From contig JAKASS010000001.1 in the NCBI GenBank assembly GCA_021818905.1, positions 53,548-117,547 of the forward strand: DNA of 64,000 nt. Reading direction: 5' to 3'. Shown piece by piece: positions 31,354-40,473 of the stretch (positions are counted from its first letter, which is position 1; each line of letters opens with the position of its first letter). The translations under genes and the position numbers were made by a program. The notes under the pieces were generated by a model. That model did not search any database, was not told the DNA's origin, and saw only the letters and a program-made list of their open reading frames with translations. The DNA is from Nanobdellota archaeon (GTDB lineage: Archaea; Nanobdellota; Nanobdellia; Parvarchaeales; Parvarchaeaceae).

Positions 31354-32409
31354 ATGGGTTATCTTAGAAACTATAGAGACACACTATATATGATAATTTT
31401 TAGTGCCGCTACAGCAGGTTCTAATCGTCCCGCGCTCGAAAACGCGGTGTTAAAGCTGGCCGCAAAAGACGGTAAAAAACTAAAAATCATAAATTTCATC
31501 GATGAGATGATAAAAAGCGCAAAAGACCTGAATAAATTTATAAGTCCTGCGACGCTCCCAAATCTAGACATAAAAACGCTTGAAATCTTGAAAAAGAGCG
31601 CTTTCCATAACATACGCGACCAGATAAAGGAAGCCCCTTCTTACGATTATCTTATAGACGGACATATGTCATTTTGGTGGAAAAGTGGGCCAATAAATCT
31701 TTTGAACGTCAACGATTTTAATGAGGTAACTCCGGATTTTTTTATAACGGTAATCTCCATGCCGGAAGACGTGCTGAAGTCGCTCAGCAGCAAAAAAGAA
31801 TGGATTGACAAGGACATAGATAGCTATGAGATAGCTATCTGGTCAGAGCTTGAAATATACACGACGGATCTCATAAGCGAGGCGCTTAATAAAAAGAATT
31901 ATCTGATTGCGGTAGGAGAAGACCCGCATACGCTTTATGATCTTATGTACGCCCCGCACAAGCCTAAGGTTTACATAAGTTTCAGCATGGAACACCGGGA
32001 TACGAGCTATGACCGGCTTGACAAGTTCATAGGGAAATTGAAGAAGCATTCAATAGTTTTCAACCCGCGTAAACTAGACATAGGCGCCTATCACCAAGTT
32101 GCGGATCAAAGATTAAAAGCGATAATATTCAATCAGACGGTTAGAAGGGATTACCATCTTATTGACCAGTCTGATCTGGTTGTAATACACATGTCGACGC
32201 TAGTTTATTCTAGTGGCGTGGATAGCGAAAGGATGCATGCACATACCAATGGAAAGCCGGTTTTGCTCTATTTCCCATTCGAAAGATACAGTCCGTTCAC
32301 CCCATACTTCGTTGACAAGATGTACAAAGATGAAAATGAGATAATAAAAGACGTCGCTAAGATCTCAAAAGATGCAATCGCAAGCGGCAGGAAAAGATCT
32401 AAACAATAA
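31354..32409 (+). CDS. Adenylate-kinase-like domain fused to a nucleoside deoxyribosyltransferase-like domain
   Basis: A 351-residue two-domain protein. The N-terminal half follows archaeal AdkA-type kinases (IINFIDEMIKSAKD, DYLIDGHMSFW, PDFFITV), but the P-loop position reads FSAATAGSNRPALEN and lacks GxxGxGKT, so phosphate binding is doubtful. The C-terminal half, from PKVYISFSMEH (about 208) through DQSDLVVIHM to DSERMHAHTNGKPVLLY, resembles the nucleoside 2-deoxyribosyltransferase fold including its catalytic Glu position. An alternative start at 31390 would begin at the kinase-like strand. It may act in nucleotide salvage or as a nucleotide-sensing protein. Confidence 0.68.
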   Translation: MGYLRNYRDTLYMIIFSAATAGSNRPALENAVLKLAAKDGKKLKIINFIDEMIKSAKDLNKFISPATLPNLDIKTLEILKKSAFHNIRDQIKEAPSYDYLIDGHMSFWWKSGPINLLNVNDFNEVTPDFFITVISMPEDVLKSLSSKKEWIDKDIDSYEIAIWSELEIYTTDLISEALNKKNYLIAVGEDPHTLYDLMYAPHKPKVYISFSMEHRDTSYDRLDKFIGKLKKHSIVFNPRKLDIGAYHQVADQRLKAIIFNQTVRRDYHLIDQSDLVVIHMSTLVYSSGVDSERMHAHTNGKPVLLYFPFERYSPFTPYFVDKMYKDENEIIKDVAKISKDAIASGRKRSKQ

Positions 32410-33115
32410 TAAGATCTGTGCTTAGCCTTCTAGTTAGTTTAGCATATCTCATCAACCCGTTCTTTCTTATCACATCCGTGCTGCCGATATATCTGTTAAA
32501 TTTTGGGAAGGCTATGCCGTATCTTACTTCCGATTCTTTATACCTCGTTTTCGGAAGTTTGATGTCAAAAAGGGACCAGCAGTCTTTCTTGTATACGACA
32601 CCATTATTGTCTACGGTGGTAACCGAGGGATGCAAGTGCCCGAAACACAAAGTTTTTACCTTCGACGCTACATCTTTTGAAGGTAATGTGTGCCCGTGCA
32701 GGAAACCCAGATCCTTGTATACGAATTCGTTTAAGAGCTTTACATTCTCTAGTCTATTTGTAAGCTTGAAAAGCCCGCCGTCGTGGTTTCCTTTGGTTAT
32801 TATTATCTCTTCAAATTTTGAGGACAGCCTCGCCAAAACCGTAAAAAGAATGCCTCCTTCTCTGGGCGAAATCTCGGTATAACCCGACCTTATATCACCC
32901 AACATTATAAGCTTCTTAGAACCCAAGGATAAGATTTCCTTTGTAAGTTCTTCTGTCTTGCTATGTACATTGTAACCCTTCATGTTTAGTTCTTCTTCGA
33001 AGCCGAGATGTAAATCACCTATTATAGCATATTCATCCATTAAACCGGCCCCGAGGTTTTTCTTTATTTTAAACGGTATATTGTCTATTTCCACAATTCT
33101 ATATGAAAACCGCAT
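32399..33115 (-). CDS. Metallophosphoesterase (ligase-associated/PdeM-like)
   Basis: A 238-residue calcineurin-like phosphoesterase with IIGDLHLG near 33, LGDIRSG near 74, KGNHDGG near 108, LHGHTLP near 138 and FGHLHPS near 155, the full dimetal set. The architecture is that of archaeal MJ0037-type enzymes. No DNA ligase is adjacent, so its partner is unknown. Its 3' end overlaps the convergent upstream gene by 11 bases. Confidence 0.86.
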   Translation of the reverse strand: MRFSYRIVEIDNIPFKIKKNLGAGLMDEYAIIGDLHLGFEEELNMKGYNVHSKTEELTKEILSLGSKKLIMLGDIRSGYTEISPREGGILFTVLARLSSKFEEIIITKGNHDGGLFKLTNRLENVKLLNEFVYKDLGFLHGHTLPSKDVASKVKTLCFGHLHPSVTTVDNNGVVYKKDCWSLFDIKLPKTRYKESEVRYGIAFPKFNRYIGSTDVIRKNGLMRYAKLTRRLSTDLIIV

Positions 33116-33160
33116 TTTAAATCAATGAGCGCAAAATTTTGCCAACGTTTCGTTAAACGC

Positions 33161-33169
33161 TTTTAAATA
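33161..33169 (+). promoter_or_regulatory. TATA box of the uL2 ribosomal operon
   Basis: TTTTAAATA lies about 30 bases before the ATG of rpl2 at 33195. An inverted repeat CGTTT-CGTT-AAACG (33146-33159) sits directly upstream, over the BRE position. Confidence 0.5.
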
Positions 33170-33194
33170 CGAAAAACATAATAAAAAGAGTTAT

Positions 33195-33899
33195 ATGAAA
33201 GTCCCGAGGTCTAGAAGACGCGGAAAGAGCAGGGTATTCAGAGTAAATGATTTCAGAGCCGTAGGCACGTCTAAAATCATAAAAGGCGATAAGCCTATGA
33301 ATGCCAAGATAACAAGATTTGTACACGATGCTTATAGAACCGCTCCCCTTATGGAGATAAAGTTTGAAGACGGAGCTACGACACTCCTACCTGCTTTTGG
33401 TGGCGCCTACGTCGGTAAAATAATAACATATCTAAAAGAGGGGCCGACTTCGGACGGCGACATAAGAAGACTAAAGGATGTTTCTCCGGGAACCGAAGTA
33501 TATAACATAGAACTAAAACCAAACGATGGCGGAAAACTTGTAAGGGCCGGCGGCTTGAATGCAAAAATAATCGAAAGCACGGCTGATAGAGTTACATTGT
33601 CGTTACCAAGTGGCTCTTCTGTAAATCTTGACCCAAACTGCAGAGTCATAGTAGGAAAAATCGCAAATGGGGGCAGAACTGAGAAACCTTTTTATAAGGC
33701 TGGAAATAAATACCATTTAATCAGGGCGAGAGGAAGATACTGGCCAATGAACGCGGCCGTAGCGATGAACGCTTACGAACATAAGTTTGGCGGAAAAAGA
33801 AGAAGCACGCAGCACAAGGCAAAAACTTCTTCTAGAAGAGCCTCGCCAGGTGGAAAAGTCGGTGCAATAGCGCCTAGAAGAACAGGTGCAAGGAGCTAA
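33195..33899 (+). CDS. rpl2: Ribosomal protein uL2
   Basis: Binds 23S rRNA near the peptidyltransferase centre. The 234-residue protein has the OB and SH3-like core and the conserved C-terminal region GNKYHLIRARGRYWPMNAAV and PGGKVGAIAPRRTG with the family's invariant region next to the active site. It is the first gene of the uL2-uS19-uL22-uS3-uL29 block. No uL3, uL4 or uL23 genes precede it, unlike in the usual archaeal S10 cluster. Confidence 0.96.
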   Translation: MKVPRSRRRGKSRVFRVNDFRAVGTSKIIKGDKPMNAKITRFVHDAYRTAPLMEIKFEDGATTLLPAFGGAYVGKIITYLKEGPTSDGDIRRLKDVSPGTEVYNIELKPNDGGKLVRAGGLNAKIIESTADRVTLSLPSGSSVNLDPNCRVIVGKIANGGRTEKPFYKAGNKYHLIRARGRYWPMNAAVAMNAYEHKFGGKRRSTQHKAKTSSRRASPGGKVGAIAPRRTGARS

Positions 33900-33900
33900 A

Positions 33901-34290
33901 ATGGTAGAAACTTATATTTACAGGGGAAAGACGATAGAACAATTAAAAGCCATGAGTAATGAAGAGCTCGCCAAAATAGCAAACTCAGACGTAAGAAGGA
34001 TACTTAAAAACGGTTTTTCTAAAGAAGAAAAAATATTGTTGACAAAGATAGCAAAAAGAGCAAAGGCTAAAAAAACTATAAGGACACACATAAGAGAGAT
34101 GCTTATCTTGCCTAATTTTGTAGGTCTTACATTCGGGGTGCACAACGGAAAAGAATTTGTGCCTGTCGAAATAAAGCCGCAGATGGTCTTCCATAGGCTG
34201 GGGGAATATTCTTTGACGACTAAGCAGGTCAAGCATGGTATGCCAGGACTAAGAGCTACACGTTCAAGTGGCTTCGTGCCTATTAAATAA
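33901..34290 (+). CDS. rps19: Ribosomal protein uS19
   Basis: A small-subunit head protein. The 129-residue product has the archaeal N-terminal extension (ETYIYRGKTIEQLKAMSNEE) and core motifs THIREMLILPNFVGLTFGVH and GEYSLTTKQVKHG. ATG 33901 is preferred: AGGAG at 33891-33895 sits five bases before it. A GTG 15 bases upstream is in frame but overlaps uL2. Confidence 0.95.
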   Translation: MVETYIYRGKTIEQLKAMSNEELAKIANSDVRRILKNGFSKEEKILLTKIAKRAKAKKTIRTHIREMLILPNFVGLTFGVHNGKEFVPVEIKPQMVFHRLGEYSLTTKQVKHGMPGLRATRSSGFVPIK

Positions 34291-34295
34291 ATGAT

Positions 34296-34853
34296 ATGTT
34301 AACAAAAGTCAGCGCAAACAGAGAAGGAATGGGGATATCCTTAAAGCACACGCATGAGATAATGGTGGCTATAACAAACAAAACTGCAAGCAAAGCAATA
34401 GAATATCTGAAGAACGTCCAAGCGAAGAAAAATTTTGTTCCTTTCAAAAGATATCCAAGCAAAGGTCACAAGGCTGGAGTACCTGCGGGCTATCCTATGA
34501 AGGCTAGTAAATATGTTATAGAAGTTCTTAATGAATTAAGGTTTAATGCAAAGGCTATCGGCGGTGATGTCGATAAGGTGATCGTGTCTGGTTTTGACCT
34601 GGGCAGGGCCGCTTACCCGCGAATGAGGGGCGGCGGAACATACAAGCAAGGAAAAAGAACTAATCTTAGAATTTTTGGAATGGTAGAAGCTGAAAAGCCA
34701 AAGGCAAGGGAAGAGAAACCTGTTAAGACCGAGGGAGAAAAGCCAGCGGAGCCTAATGCAGAAGAGAAGAAAACCGAGGATACAAAAAAAGAGATTCTGA
34801 CGCCGGGAGAAGAAAAATTGGTAGAAGAGGCTGCAGTATCTGTAAAAAACTAA
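34296..34853 (+). CDS. rpl22: Ribosomal protein uL22 with charged C-terminal tail
   Basis: Lines the exit tunnel. Core motifs are present (SLKHTHEIMVAI, AIEYLKNV, RYPSKGHKAG, DLGRAAYPRMRGGG). After about residue 130 there is a 55-residue Lys/Glu/Pro-rich tail that most archaeal uL22 proteins lack. Total 185 residues. Spacing to uS19 is 5 bases and to uS3 4 bases. Confidence 0.94.
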   Translation: MLTKVSANREGMGISLKHTHEIMVAITNKTASKAIEYLKNVQAKKNFVPFKRYPSKGHKAGVPAGYPMKASKYVIEVLNELRFNAKAIGGDVDKVIVSGFDLGRAAYPRMRGGGTYKQGKRTNLRIFGMVEAEKPKAREEKPVKTEGEKPAEPNAEEKKTEDTKKEILTPGEEKLVEEAAVSVKN

Positions 34854-34857
34854 ATAT

Positions 34858-35529
34858 ATGTTACCAAAGAAAATAATCGGTTCAAGAGTTAACGAGCAGA
34901 TAGCCAGAGAATACTTGCTTAAGAAGTTCACAAGATACGGTATAAGCGATATAAAGATAGACAAGACCCCGCTTGGGATGAAAGTAGTCTTAAAGACCCC
35001 TAAACCAGGAGTACTAGTAACGCGCGGTGGCCAGTCTCTCAAAGAAGCGTCTAACGAGCTAGGTACCTATTTCAAACAGGAACCGCCGCACATAGACATC
35101 GAACAAACAGAGGACCAGATGCTAGACCCAGAAGTTGTGGCAGATTCAATAGCTTTCAAAATATCGAAATACGGACCAATGAAGTACAAGATAATAGCGC
35201 ACAAGGCATTGGATGACATAATAAACGCTGGAGCTAGCGGCGCAGAAATAGAGATAGGTGGCGTAATAAAAGAGAGGGCCGCACACTTCAAGTTTAGACC
35301 ACACGGGAGCGTAATGCCAAAGACTGGGCAGCTTGAGGATTTCGGAGTAAGAAAAGCAAAGAAACAATTGATACTAAAAAGAGGTTCGATAGGGATAAAA
35401 GTCACTATCGTAGTGCCGACTCATGCAGTTGGCGGAGTTGAATTCAAAAATGGAAGAGAACTTGAAGGAGCTGGAGCTAGAGCTTCTGAAAATGAACATA
35501 AAAAGGACACAGGGGCTACAACCAGCTGA
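34858..35529 (+). CDS. rps3: Ribosomal protein uS3
   Basis: A small-subunit protein with an N-terminal KH domain (about 20-95: VLVTRGGQSLKEASNELG) and a C-terminal domain containing GASGAEIEIGGVI and AAHFKFRPHGSVMP. It has 223 residues. The last 25-35 residues (GRELEGAGARASENEHKKDT) are encoded by DNA that also encodes the start of uL29 in another frame. Confidence 0.95.
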   Translation: MLPKKIIGSRVNEQIAREYLLKKFTRYGISDIKIDKTPLGMKVVLKTPKPGVLVTRGGQSLKEASNELGTYFKQEPPHIDIEQTEDQMLDPEVVADSIAFKISKYGPMKYKIIAHKALDDIINAGASGAEIEIGGVIKERAAHFKFRPHGSVMPKTGQLEDFGVRKAKKQLILKRGSIGIKVTIVVPTHAVGGVEFKNGRELEGAGARASENEHKKDTGATTS

Positions 35530-35638
35530 TGCCGGAAAGTATAGACACTTAAAAAAGAAGATAGCTGCTTTGAAGAACAAGCTAAGACAAGAAGAATTAA
35601 AGGCTGCGACTAAAAAGCTAGCGCCAGCTAAGACTTGA
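35450..35638 (+). CDS. rpl29: Ribosomal protein uL29
   Basis: A small helical-hairpin protein at the tunnel exit. MEENLKELELELLKMNIKRT forms helix 1 and KYRHLKKKIAALKNKL helix 2. I take ATG 35450 (62 residues), since helix 1 needs this start; an earlier in-frame ATG at 35423 would add nine residues. Either way its first 80 or more bases overlap the 3' end of rps3 in a different frame. It is the last gene of the block; the usual uS17 and uL14 do not follow. Confidence 0.9.
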   Translation: MEENLKELELELLKMNIKRTQGLQPADAGKYRHLKKKIAALKNKLRQEELKAATKKLAPAKT

Positions 35639-35668
35639 TTCGGGAATAAAAATTAATAAAAAAAAATT

Positions 35669-37018
35669 TTAGAAGTTTACGAAGATTACACCTACGAATA
35701 AAGCTAGCGTCAGGATTATTATAAGCGCCTCTTTCACTCTGAGTGATGAGATTTTTATATTTAGTTTCTGGGTATCGCGCACTTCTGTCACATCTGTGTC
35801 TCTAAGCAAGCCAAAGTAATAGAAGGTAGAGAAAAGTATTATCGCAAAAAGCGCGACTACCAGATATACGTAGCCGTGAGCTAACAATGCGACAAATATC
35901 GCGAGTTTTCCGAAGAACCCTATTGTCGGTGGCAGCCCCGCAAGAGACAATATCCCTATAAAAAATCCGACAGTTGCTATTTTTGATATAGAGAACATTT
36001 TTGCCGCGTCCTTTTTGTATATTATCTTCTGGTCCTCAAATATTTTGTAAGCCAAGAACACGAGTGCGTCTGCTATTGCAAAAGTAAATATGTAAAATAT
36101 CGCAGCTTGTATACCGATATAGTTAAGCAGGGCTATAGCTACGAAAGCGAATCCTGCTTGGGCTATGCTGGAATAAGCCAAAAGCCTTTTTATCCTTTCC
36201 TGGACCGTCGCCAAGAAGCTAGCGAAGAATATCGTAGAGACGGCCAGTATAATGAACATCATGCTTACAAATGGCGATGAGACTGGAAATGCGAAGAAGA
36301 AAACTCTTATCATCGCGACCAATCCCGCAGCCTTGGAGATAGAAGAAAGGAAAGCCGTTACGACACTGTTGGATGCTTCGTATACATCTGGTGCCCACAT
36401 ATGAAAGGGTACTATGGTCGATTTAAACGCCAAGCCGACCATGACTAAACCAACACCCGCTATGAATGGAATATAGTCCACGCTCGTTAGCTGCGTAAAC
36501 GAAAGGGTGCCGGCCCCGCCGTATACTAGAGATACTCCGAATATCATTATAACTATCGATATAAAGCTAAGAGAAACGTACTTCGTAGCTCCTTCCATCC
36601 TGCGATTGTTTTTCTGGAAGAACACCAAACCATACGAAGATATCGAAATCATCTCTATGGCGATAACAAGCGATATAAAATTGCTAGATAATATGACCAG
36701 CATCGCTCCGAGCGTTGCCAGAATGAAAAGGAAGTCTATCGTCGTGCTGTAGTCTTTTGAATCAGACATCAGGAATGCGTATATCACCACGGCTAAGAAC
36801 AGTATAAACCCATTTACAAACTGGGAGTATTGCGTAGAGCTGAAAAAGCTTACATTCATATTGCCAAAGATTATCTCCGCGATAAATGCAGCTATCAAAA
36901 TGGCAAGCGTAAGGAAATGTATTATATTTTTATTGTTAATTTTTAGACGAAGCCGCAATAAGTCTATTAATATCAGGGCCAGCACCCCACCAAAAAGTAT
37001 GTATTCCGCGTTTATCAT
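35669..37018 (-). CDS. nuoN: NADH-quinone oxidoreductase subunit N
   Basis: An antiporter-like membrane subunit of complex I. The 449-residue protein has about 13-14 membrane helices. The Mrp/antiporter core is visible in SFISIVIMIFGVSLVYG, FKSTIVPFHMWAPDVYEASN (Lys-containing helix and PxHxWxPDxY motif) and KRLLAYSSIAQAGF. It is the last gene of the JKLMN operon; its ATG overlaps nuoM by 4 bases. Confidence 0.93.
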   Translation of the reverse strand: MINAEYILFGGVLALILIDLLRLRLKINNKNIIHFLTLAILIAAFIAEIIFGNMNVSFFSSTQYSQFVNGFILFLAVVIYAFLMSDSKDYSTTIDFLFILATLGAMLVILSSNFISLVIAIEMISISSYGLVFFQKNNRRMEGATKYVSLSFISIVIMIFGVSLVYGGAGTLSFTQLTSVDYIPFIAGVGLVMVGLAFKSTIVPFHMWAPDVYEASNSVVTAFLSSISKAAGLVAMIRVFFFAFPVSSPFVSMMFIILAVSTIFFASFLATVQERIKRLLAYSSIAQAGFAFVAIALLNYIGIQAAIFYIFTFAIADALVFLAYKIFEDQKIIYKKDAAKMFSISKIATVGFFIGILSLAGLPPTIGFFGKLAIFVALLAHGYVYLVVALFAIILFSTFYYFGLLRDTDVTEVRDTQKLNIKISSLRVKEALIIILTLALFVGVIFVNF

Positions 37019-38430
37019 ATTGTTAGGTTAAACGAATTTATCAATATACTTGGCATTACGCCCAATACGACTATAAAGATCGTGAATAATGAAAGCTGCA
37101 GCGCGTCTAGGGCTGAGATATCCGTTATTTTACCGAACGTTTTCTTGAGAGAATCGAAAAGTATTCTTTTGGCGGCAGAAAGATAATAATTTGTAGCTAT
37201 CAACACTCCCACCAAAGCTAGCAGAGACAACGGATAAACAGCATAGGCCCCCAACAAAACTAATAGTTCCGCTGGGAAATTGCTCAGACCGGGTACTCCC
37301 AAAGTCGCTATTATCGCCAACACTAGGAAAAACGCATACATCGGTATCCTACTCATTAGCCCCCCGAGCTTGTCTAGATCTCTTGTACCTGTCTTCTCTT
37401 TCAACATTCCTGCTAAAACGAAAAGCATGCCAACTATGAAACCATGACTTACTATAAGCACTATCGCGCCAGTTTCTCCCAAAGAATTCAGGGAAGCTAT
37501 CCCGATAAAGACAAGCGCCATATAAAATATGCTTGAGTAAGCGATAAGCCTCTTGAAGTCTTTTTGCGCTGAAGCGGCAAAAGTAGAATATAGCACGGTA
37601 AACAAACCGAGGATTATTAAAGGCACTTGAAAAGTCTTTACAACTCCAGGAAACAACAACACCGCGAACAGTATTAGAACATACGCTCCTAATTTAAGAA
37701 GGACCCCTGCAAGTAAAACGCTGCCGGCCGTCGGCGCACTCGTATGCGCATCTGGCAGCCAACTGTGCAAAGGGAACAATGGCATCTTTATTATCGCCGC
37801 TATAATAACGAAAAAGAAGATCACATCCTGTATCTGTATAGGAATGAGAGCGGTAGAGCTAGCTATCGTGTTAAGACTAAAAGATCCAGTATATACATAG
37901 AGAAGTATAAACGCGCCAAGGAGCACCATGCTCCCGAACTGCGTAAATATCAAAAACTTCATGCTCGCCTTTCTTTTTGTCTCCCTCTCTCCCCAGAATG
38001 CTATTATGAAAAAGAACGAGATCAGGATTATCTCCCAGAATATAAAGAACGATATAAGGTTTGACGACATGAAAACTGCTATCAATGAAAGGTAAGACAA
38101 AAGATAAAATATATAGAACAGCGCCTTATTTTCCTTTATTTCTTTGTAAGCCGACCACAACCCCAACCCAGGAAGTACTACTGCAAGCAAAAGAAAAGGT
38201 ATGCTTATGCCGTTAAGTTGCAGAGTGAACGAAAAGTCTATGGCGTTTACTAAAGTGATGGAAATCCCCTGGAATCCTATTATAAGGCCTAAAAAGAAAA
38301 CCATGGCTGTCGCTATCGTAACGCTCGTTACTATTTTTTCTTCGCTTATTGCAAGATGTAAAACTTTTTTTAGTATTAGGGCTATAATGCCTATCGCCGG
38401 TAATATCAAAAGTCCTGTTAGTTCTATCAT
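37015..38430 (-). CDS. nuoM: NADH-quinone oxidoreductase subunit M
   Basis: A proton-pumping antiporter-like subunit of 471 residues with about 14 helices. Signature stretches are WEIILISFFFIIAFWG (TMH5 Glu), KMPLFPLHSWLPDAHTSAPT (TMH7-8) and KRLIAYSSIFYMALVF. It overlaps nuoL and nuoN by 4 bases each, so the operon is translationally coupled. Confidence 0.93.
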   Translation of the reverse strand: MIELTGLLILPAIGIIALILKKVLHLAISEEKIVTSVTIATAMVFFLGLIIGFQGISITLVNAIDFSFTLQLNGISIPFLLLAVVLPGLGLWSAYKEIKENKALFYIFYLLSYLSLIAVFMSSNLISFFIFWEIILISFFFIIAFWGERETKRKASMKFLIFTQFGSMVLLGAFILLYVYTGSFSLNTIASSTALIPIQIQDVIFFFVIIAAIIKMPLFPLHSWLPDAHTSAPTAGSVLLAGVLLKLGAYVLILFAVLLFPGVVKTFQVPLIILGLFTVLYSTFAASAQKDFKRLIAYSSIFYMALVFIGIASLNSLGETGAIVLIVSHGFIVGMLFVLAGMLKEKTGTRDLDKLGGLMSRIPMYAFFLVLAIIATLGVPGLSNFPAELLVLLGAYAVYPLSLLALVGVLIATNYYLSAAKRILFDSLKKTFGKITDISALDALQLSLFTIFIVVLGVMPSILINSFNLTI

Positions 38431-40169
38431 ATGTAAATCGATGCTACTGCAAGTATCGCGATGATGCCTATCATTATCGCGAAGATGTAGGTCTGCGTGT
38501 CGCCGTCCTCTATCCTTCTCGACTTGGAAGACAAGAACAGCGAACCGTCTGCAAGCTTATCATAAAATATTGACAACTTTGAATCGAAAAGCCCGACCAG
38601 GTAGCCTATCCGGGCAACGGATCGCCCCGCAGCCGCTAGTATTGAATCGTAGCTGTGCCTCGATAGATAGATTGCTAGGTTTTTGGCTTTCATAGAAAAG
38701 ATTTGATATTTTGATCTGTAAAAGAACTCGAAGGCAACAAATACGCCTAATAAGGCGGCTAAAACGTCTATAAGTGTAAAGATGTCTAAAATGTAGGTGA
38801 AACTTGCGACTATATTTGTGAAAGAGAACATTAACAAGCCGCCTACAACCGATATCGCTGAAAGGAGGTACATAGGTATGGCGCTTTCCTTTTGTATTTC
38901 AAGTTTTTCTTCCGCTTTCTGATTGAACACCAAGAAAAACATCCTAAACGCAAACAACGCAGTCAAGAAAGACAGGGCGACGAAAAGTAAGTTTTCATAG
39001 ACGTTGAAGCCTGCTGCTAGGGAGAGGTGCGCAAAGAAACTCATAAACGGGGGGAGCCCAGCCAAAGATATTATCCCTATCAACGCTGGTATCGCTATCC
39101 AGGTATTAGCTAGTTTCTTAAGTTTTAGTGCATAGATGTCTTGTACCCCAAGCAAAACGGCGAACACCCCGCTCATAAGGAATAGCAGAGATTTGAAGAA
39201 TGCATGCGCAAAAAGATAGAAGACTGCGCCGCCCGTGTTTGCGGTCCCGACCGCAATGAACATGAACGCAAGACTCTCTATAGTAGAATACGCGAGTATT
39301 CTCTTAATGTGTCTATGATTCAACGCCAAGAAGGTTGCTATAAACGCGGTCAACAAACCTATCGCAATGAGGACCATATTTAACCCCGCTGCGGTTAGCA
39401 ATGGGGACATCACAATAATTAGGTAAGCCCCAGCCGCTACCATCGTAGCCGAATGTAAAAGTGCACTTACTGGTGTCGGACCTTCCATGGCGTCTGGCAG
39501 CCAGGTATAAAATGGGAACTGGGCAGATTTAGAAAGAGCTGCTATGAGTATGAGACTCCCCGATAGAAGTAGCAATGGCTGCGAAAGAGAAGTAGCTGCA
39601 GCGTTTATCGAAGGAATGGAGAACGTACCTAAGCCAATAAAAAGTATGACAAGTGCTGCGAAGAAAGCCATGTCACCTATTCTAGTCATGACGAGGGCCT
39701 TTTTGCCGGCAGCAGACGCACTTTCTTTTTTATACCAGAAACCTATTAGAAGATAAGAACTGACCCCCACGAGTTCCCAAAATATATAGAACAAAAGAAG
39801 ACTATTTGAAAGTACAAGCCCTAGCATTGCTAGGATAAAGATCGACATTTCCGTGTAGTACCTTTCCTGTGGTTCTTTTTTCATGTAAAAGACGGAAAAA
39901 ATAAGGACTATCAATGATATGAAAGAAACCAACACTGCAAATGAAAGCGTAAGGTTGTCGCCTATAAATGAAAGCGAAAAACCGCCTAAAAACCAGCTAT
40001 ACGATTCCACAACTGATTTTCCAAAGTAGGTGAAAAGATAGTATAACGACAAAACCAAAGAAACAAACGAACCTGCTATCGCGATGGTAGAACTTTTTAT
40101 CCTCCTTTCGCCAAACAGCGGTATCAAACACAACGAAACCAGAACTGGCAAAAGAATTAGGTATAACAT
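38427..40169 (-). CDS. nuoL: NADH-quinone oxidoreductase subunit L
   Basis: The distal antiporter-like subunit with the lateral helix. Its 580 residues include FYIFWELVGVSSYLLIGFWY (TMH5 Glu), KSAQFPFYTWLPDAMEGPTP and KRILAYSTIESLAFMF. The C-terminal lateral region is present but a little shorter than in typical NuoL (about 600-660). It begins 1 base after nuoK. Confidence 0.93.
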   Translation of the reverse strand: MLYLILLPVLVSLCLIPLFGERRIKSSTIAIAGSFVSLVLSLYYLFTYFGKSVVESYSWFLGGFSLSFIGDNLTLSFAVLVSFISLIVLIFSVFYMKKEPQERYYTEMSIFILAMLGLVLSNSLLLFYIFWELVGVSSYLLIGFWYKKESASAAGKKALVMTRIGDMAFFAALVILFIGLGTFSIPSINAAATSLSQPLLLLSGSLILIAALSKSAQFPFYTWLPDAMEGPTPVSALLHSATMVAAGAYLIIVMSPLLTAAGLNMVLIAIGLLTAFIATFLALNHRHIKRILAYSTIESLAFMFIAVGTANTGGAVFYLFAHAFFKSLLFLMSGVFAVLLGVQDIYALKLKKLANTWIAIPALIGIISLAGLPPFMSFFAHLSLAAGFNVYENLLFVALSFLTALFAFRMFFLVFNQKAEEKLEIQKESAIPMYLLSAISVVGGLLMFSFTNIVASFTYILDIFTLIDVLAALLGVFVAFEFFYRSKYQIFSMKAKNLAIYLSRHSYDSILAAAGRSVARIGYLVGLFDSKLSIFYDKLADGSLFLSSKSRRIEDGDTQTYIFAIMIGIIAILAVASIYI

Positions 40170-40170
40170 A

Positions 40171-40473
40171 TTACCCTTTAAAGTTCCTCAATTTTGAAAA
40201 TGACAACGAGCCGGTCCTTCTTGAAAATATTATAAGCATACCTACTATCGCGACAGTCTCCAAGACGGCTATTACAAGCGTAATCAAAGCATAACTTGCA
40301 CCGTCGTAGGAATTAAAAACGTTTGAAGCGCCGACGAAATTTATAAGGGCGGCGTTTATTATTATCTCCGCCGCGACTATGAAAGTTATGCCGTTTCTTC
40401 TAGAGACTATACCGTATATAGCTATTGCAAAAAGTATCCCTGATAGTATCAAGATATAGTTATATGGTATCAT
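40171..40473 (-). CDS. nuoK: NADH-quinone oxidoreductase subunit K
   Basis: A three-helix membrane subunit of 100 residues. NGITFIVAAEIIINAALINF carries the TMH2 Glu and ALITLVIAVLETVAIVGMLI carries the TMH3 Glu, both needed for proton transfer. It overlaps nuoJ by 4 bases. Confidence 0.92.
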   Translation of the reverse strand: MIPYNYILILSGILFAIAIYGIVSRRNGITFIVAAEIIINAALINFVGASNVFNSYDGASYALITLVIAVLETVAIVGMLIIFSRRTGSLSFSKLRNFKG

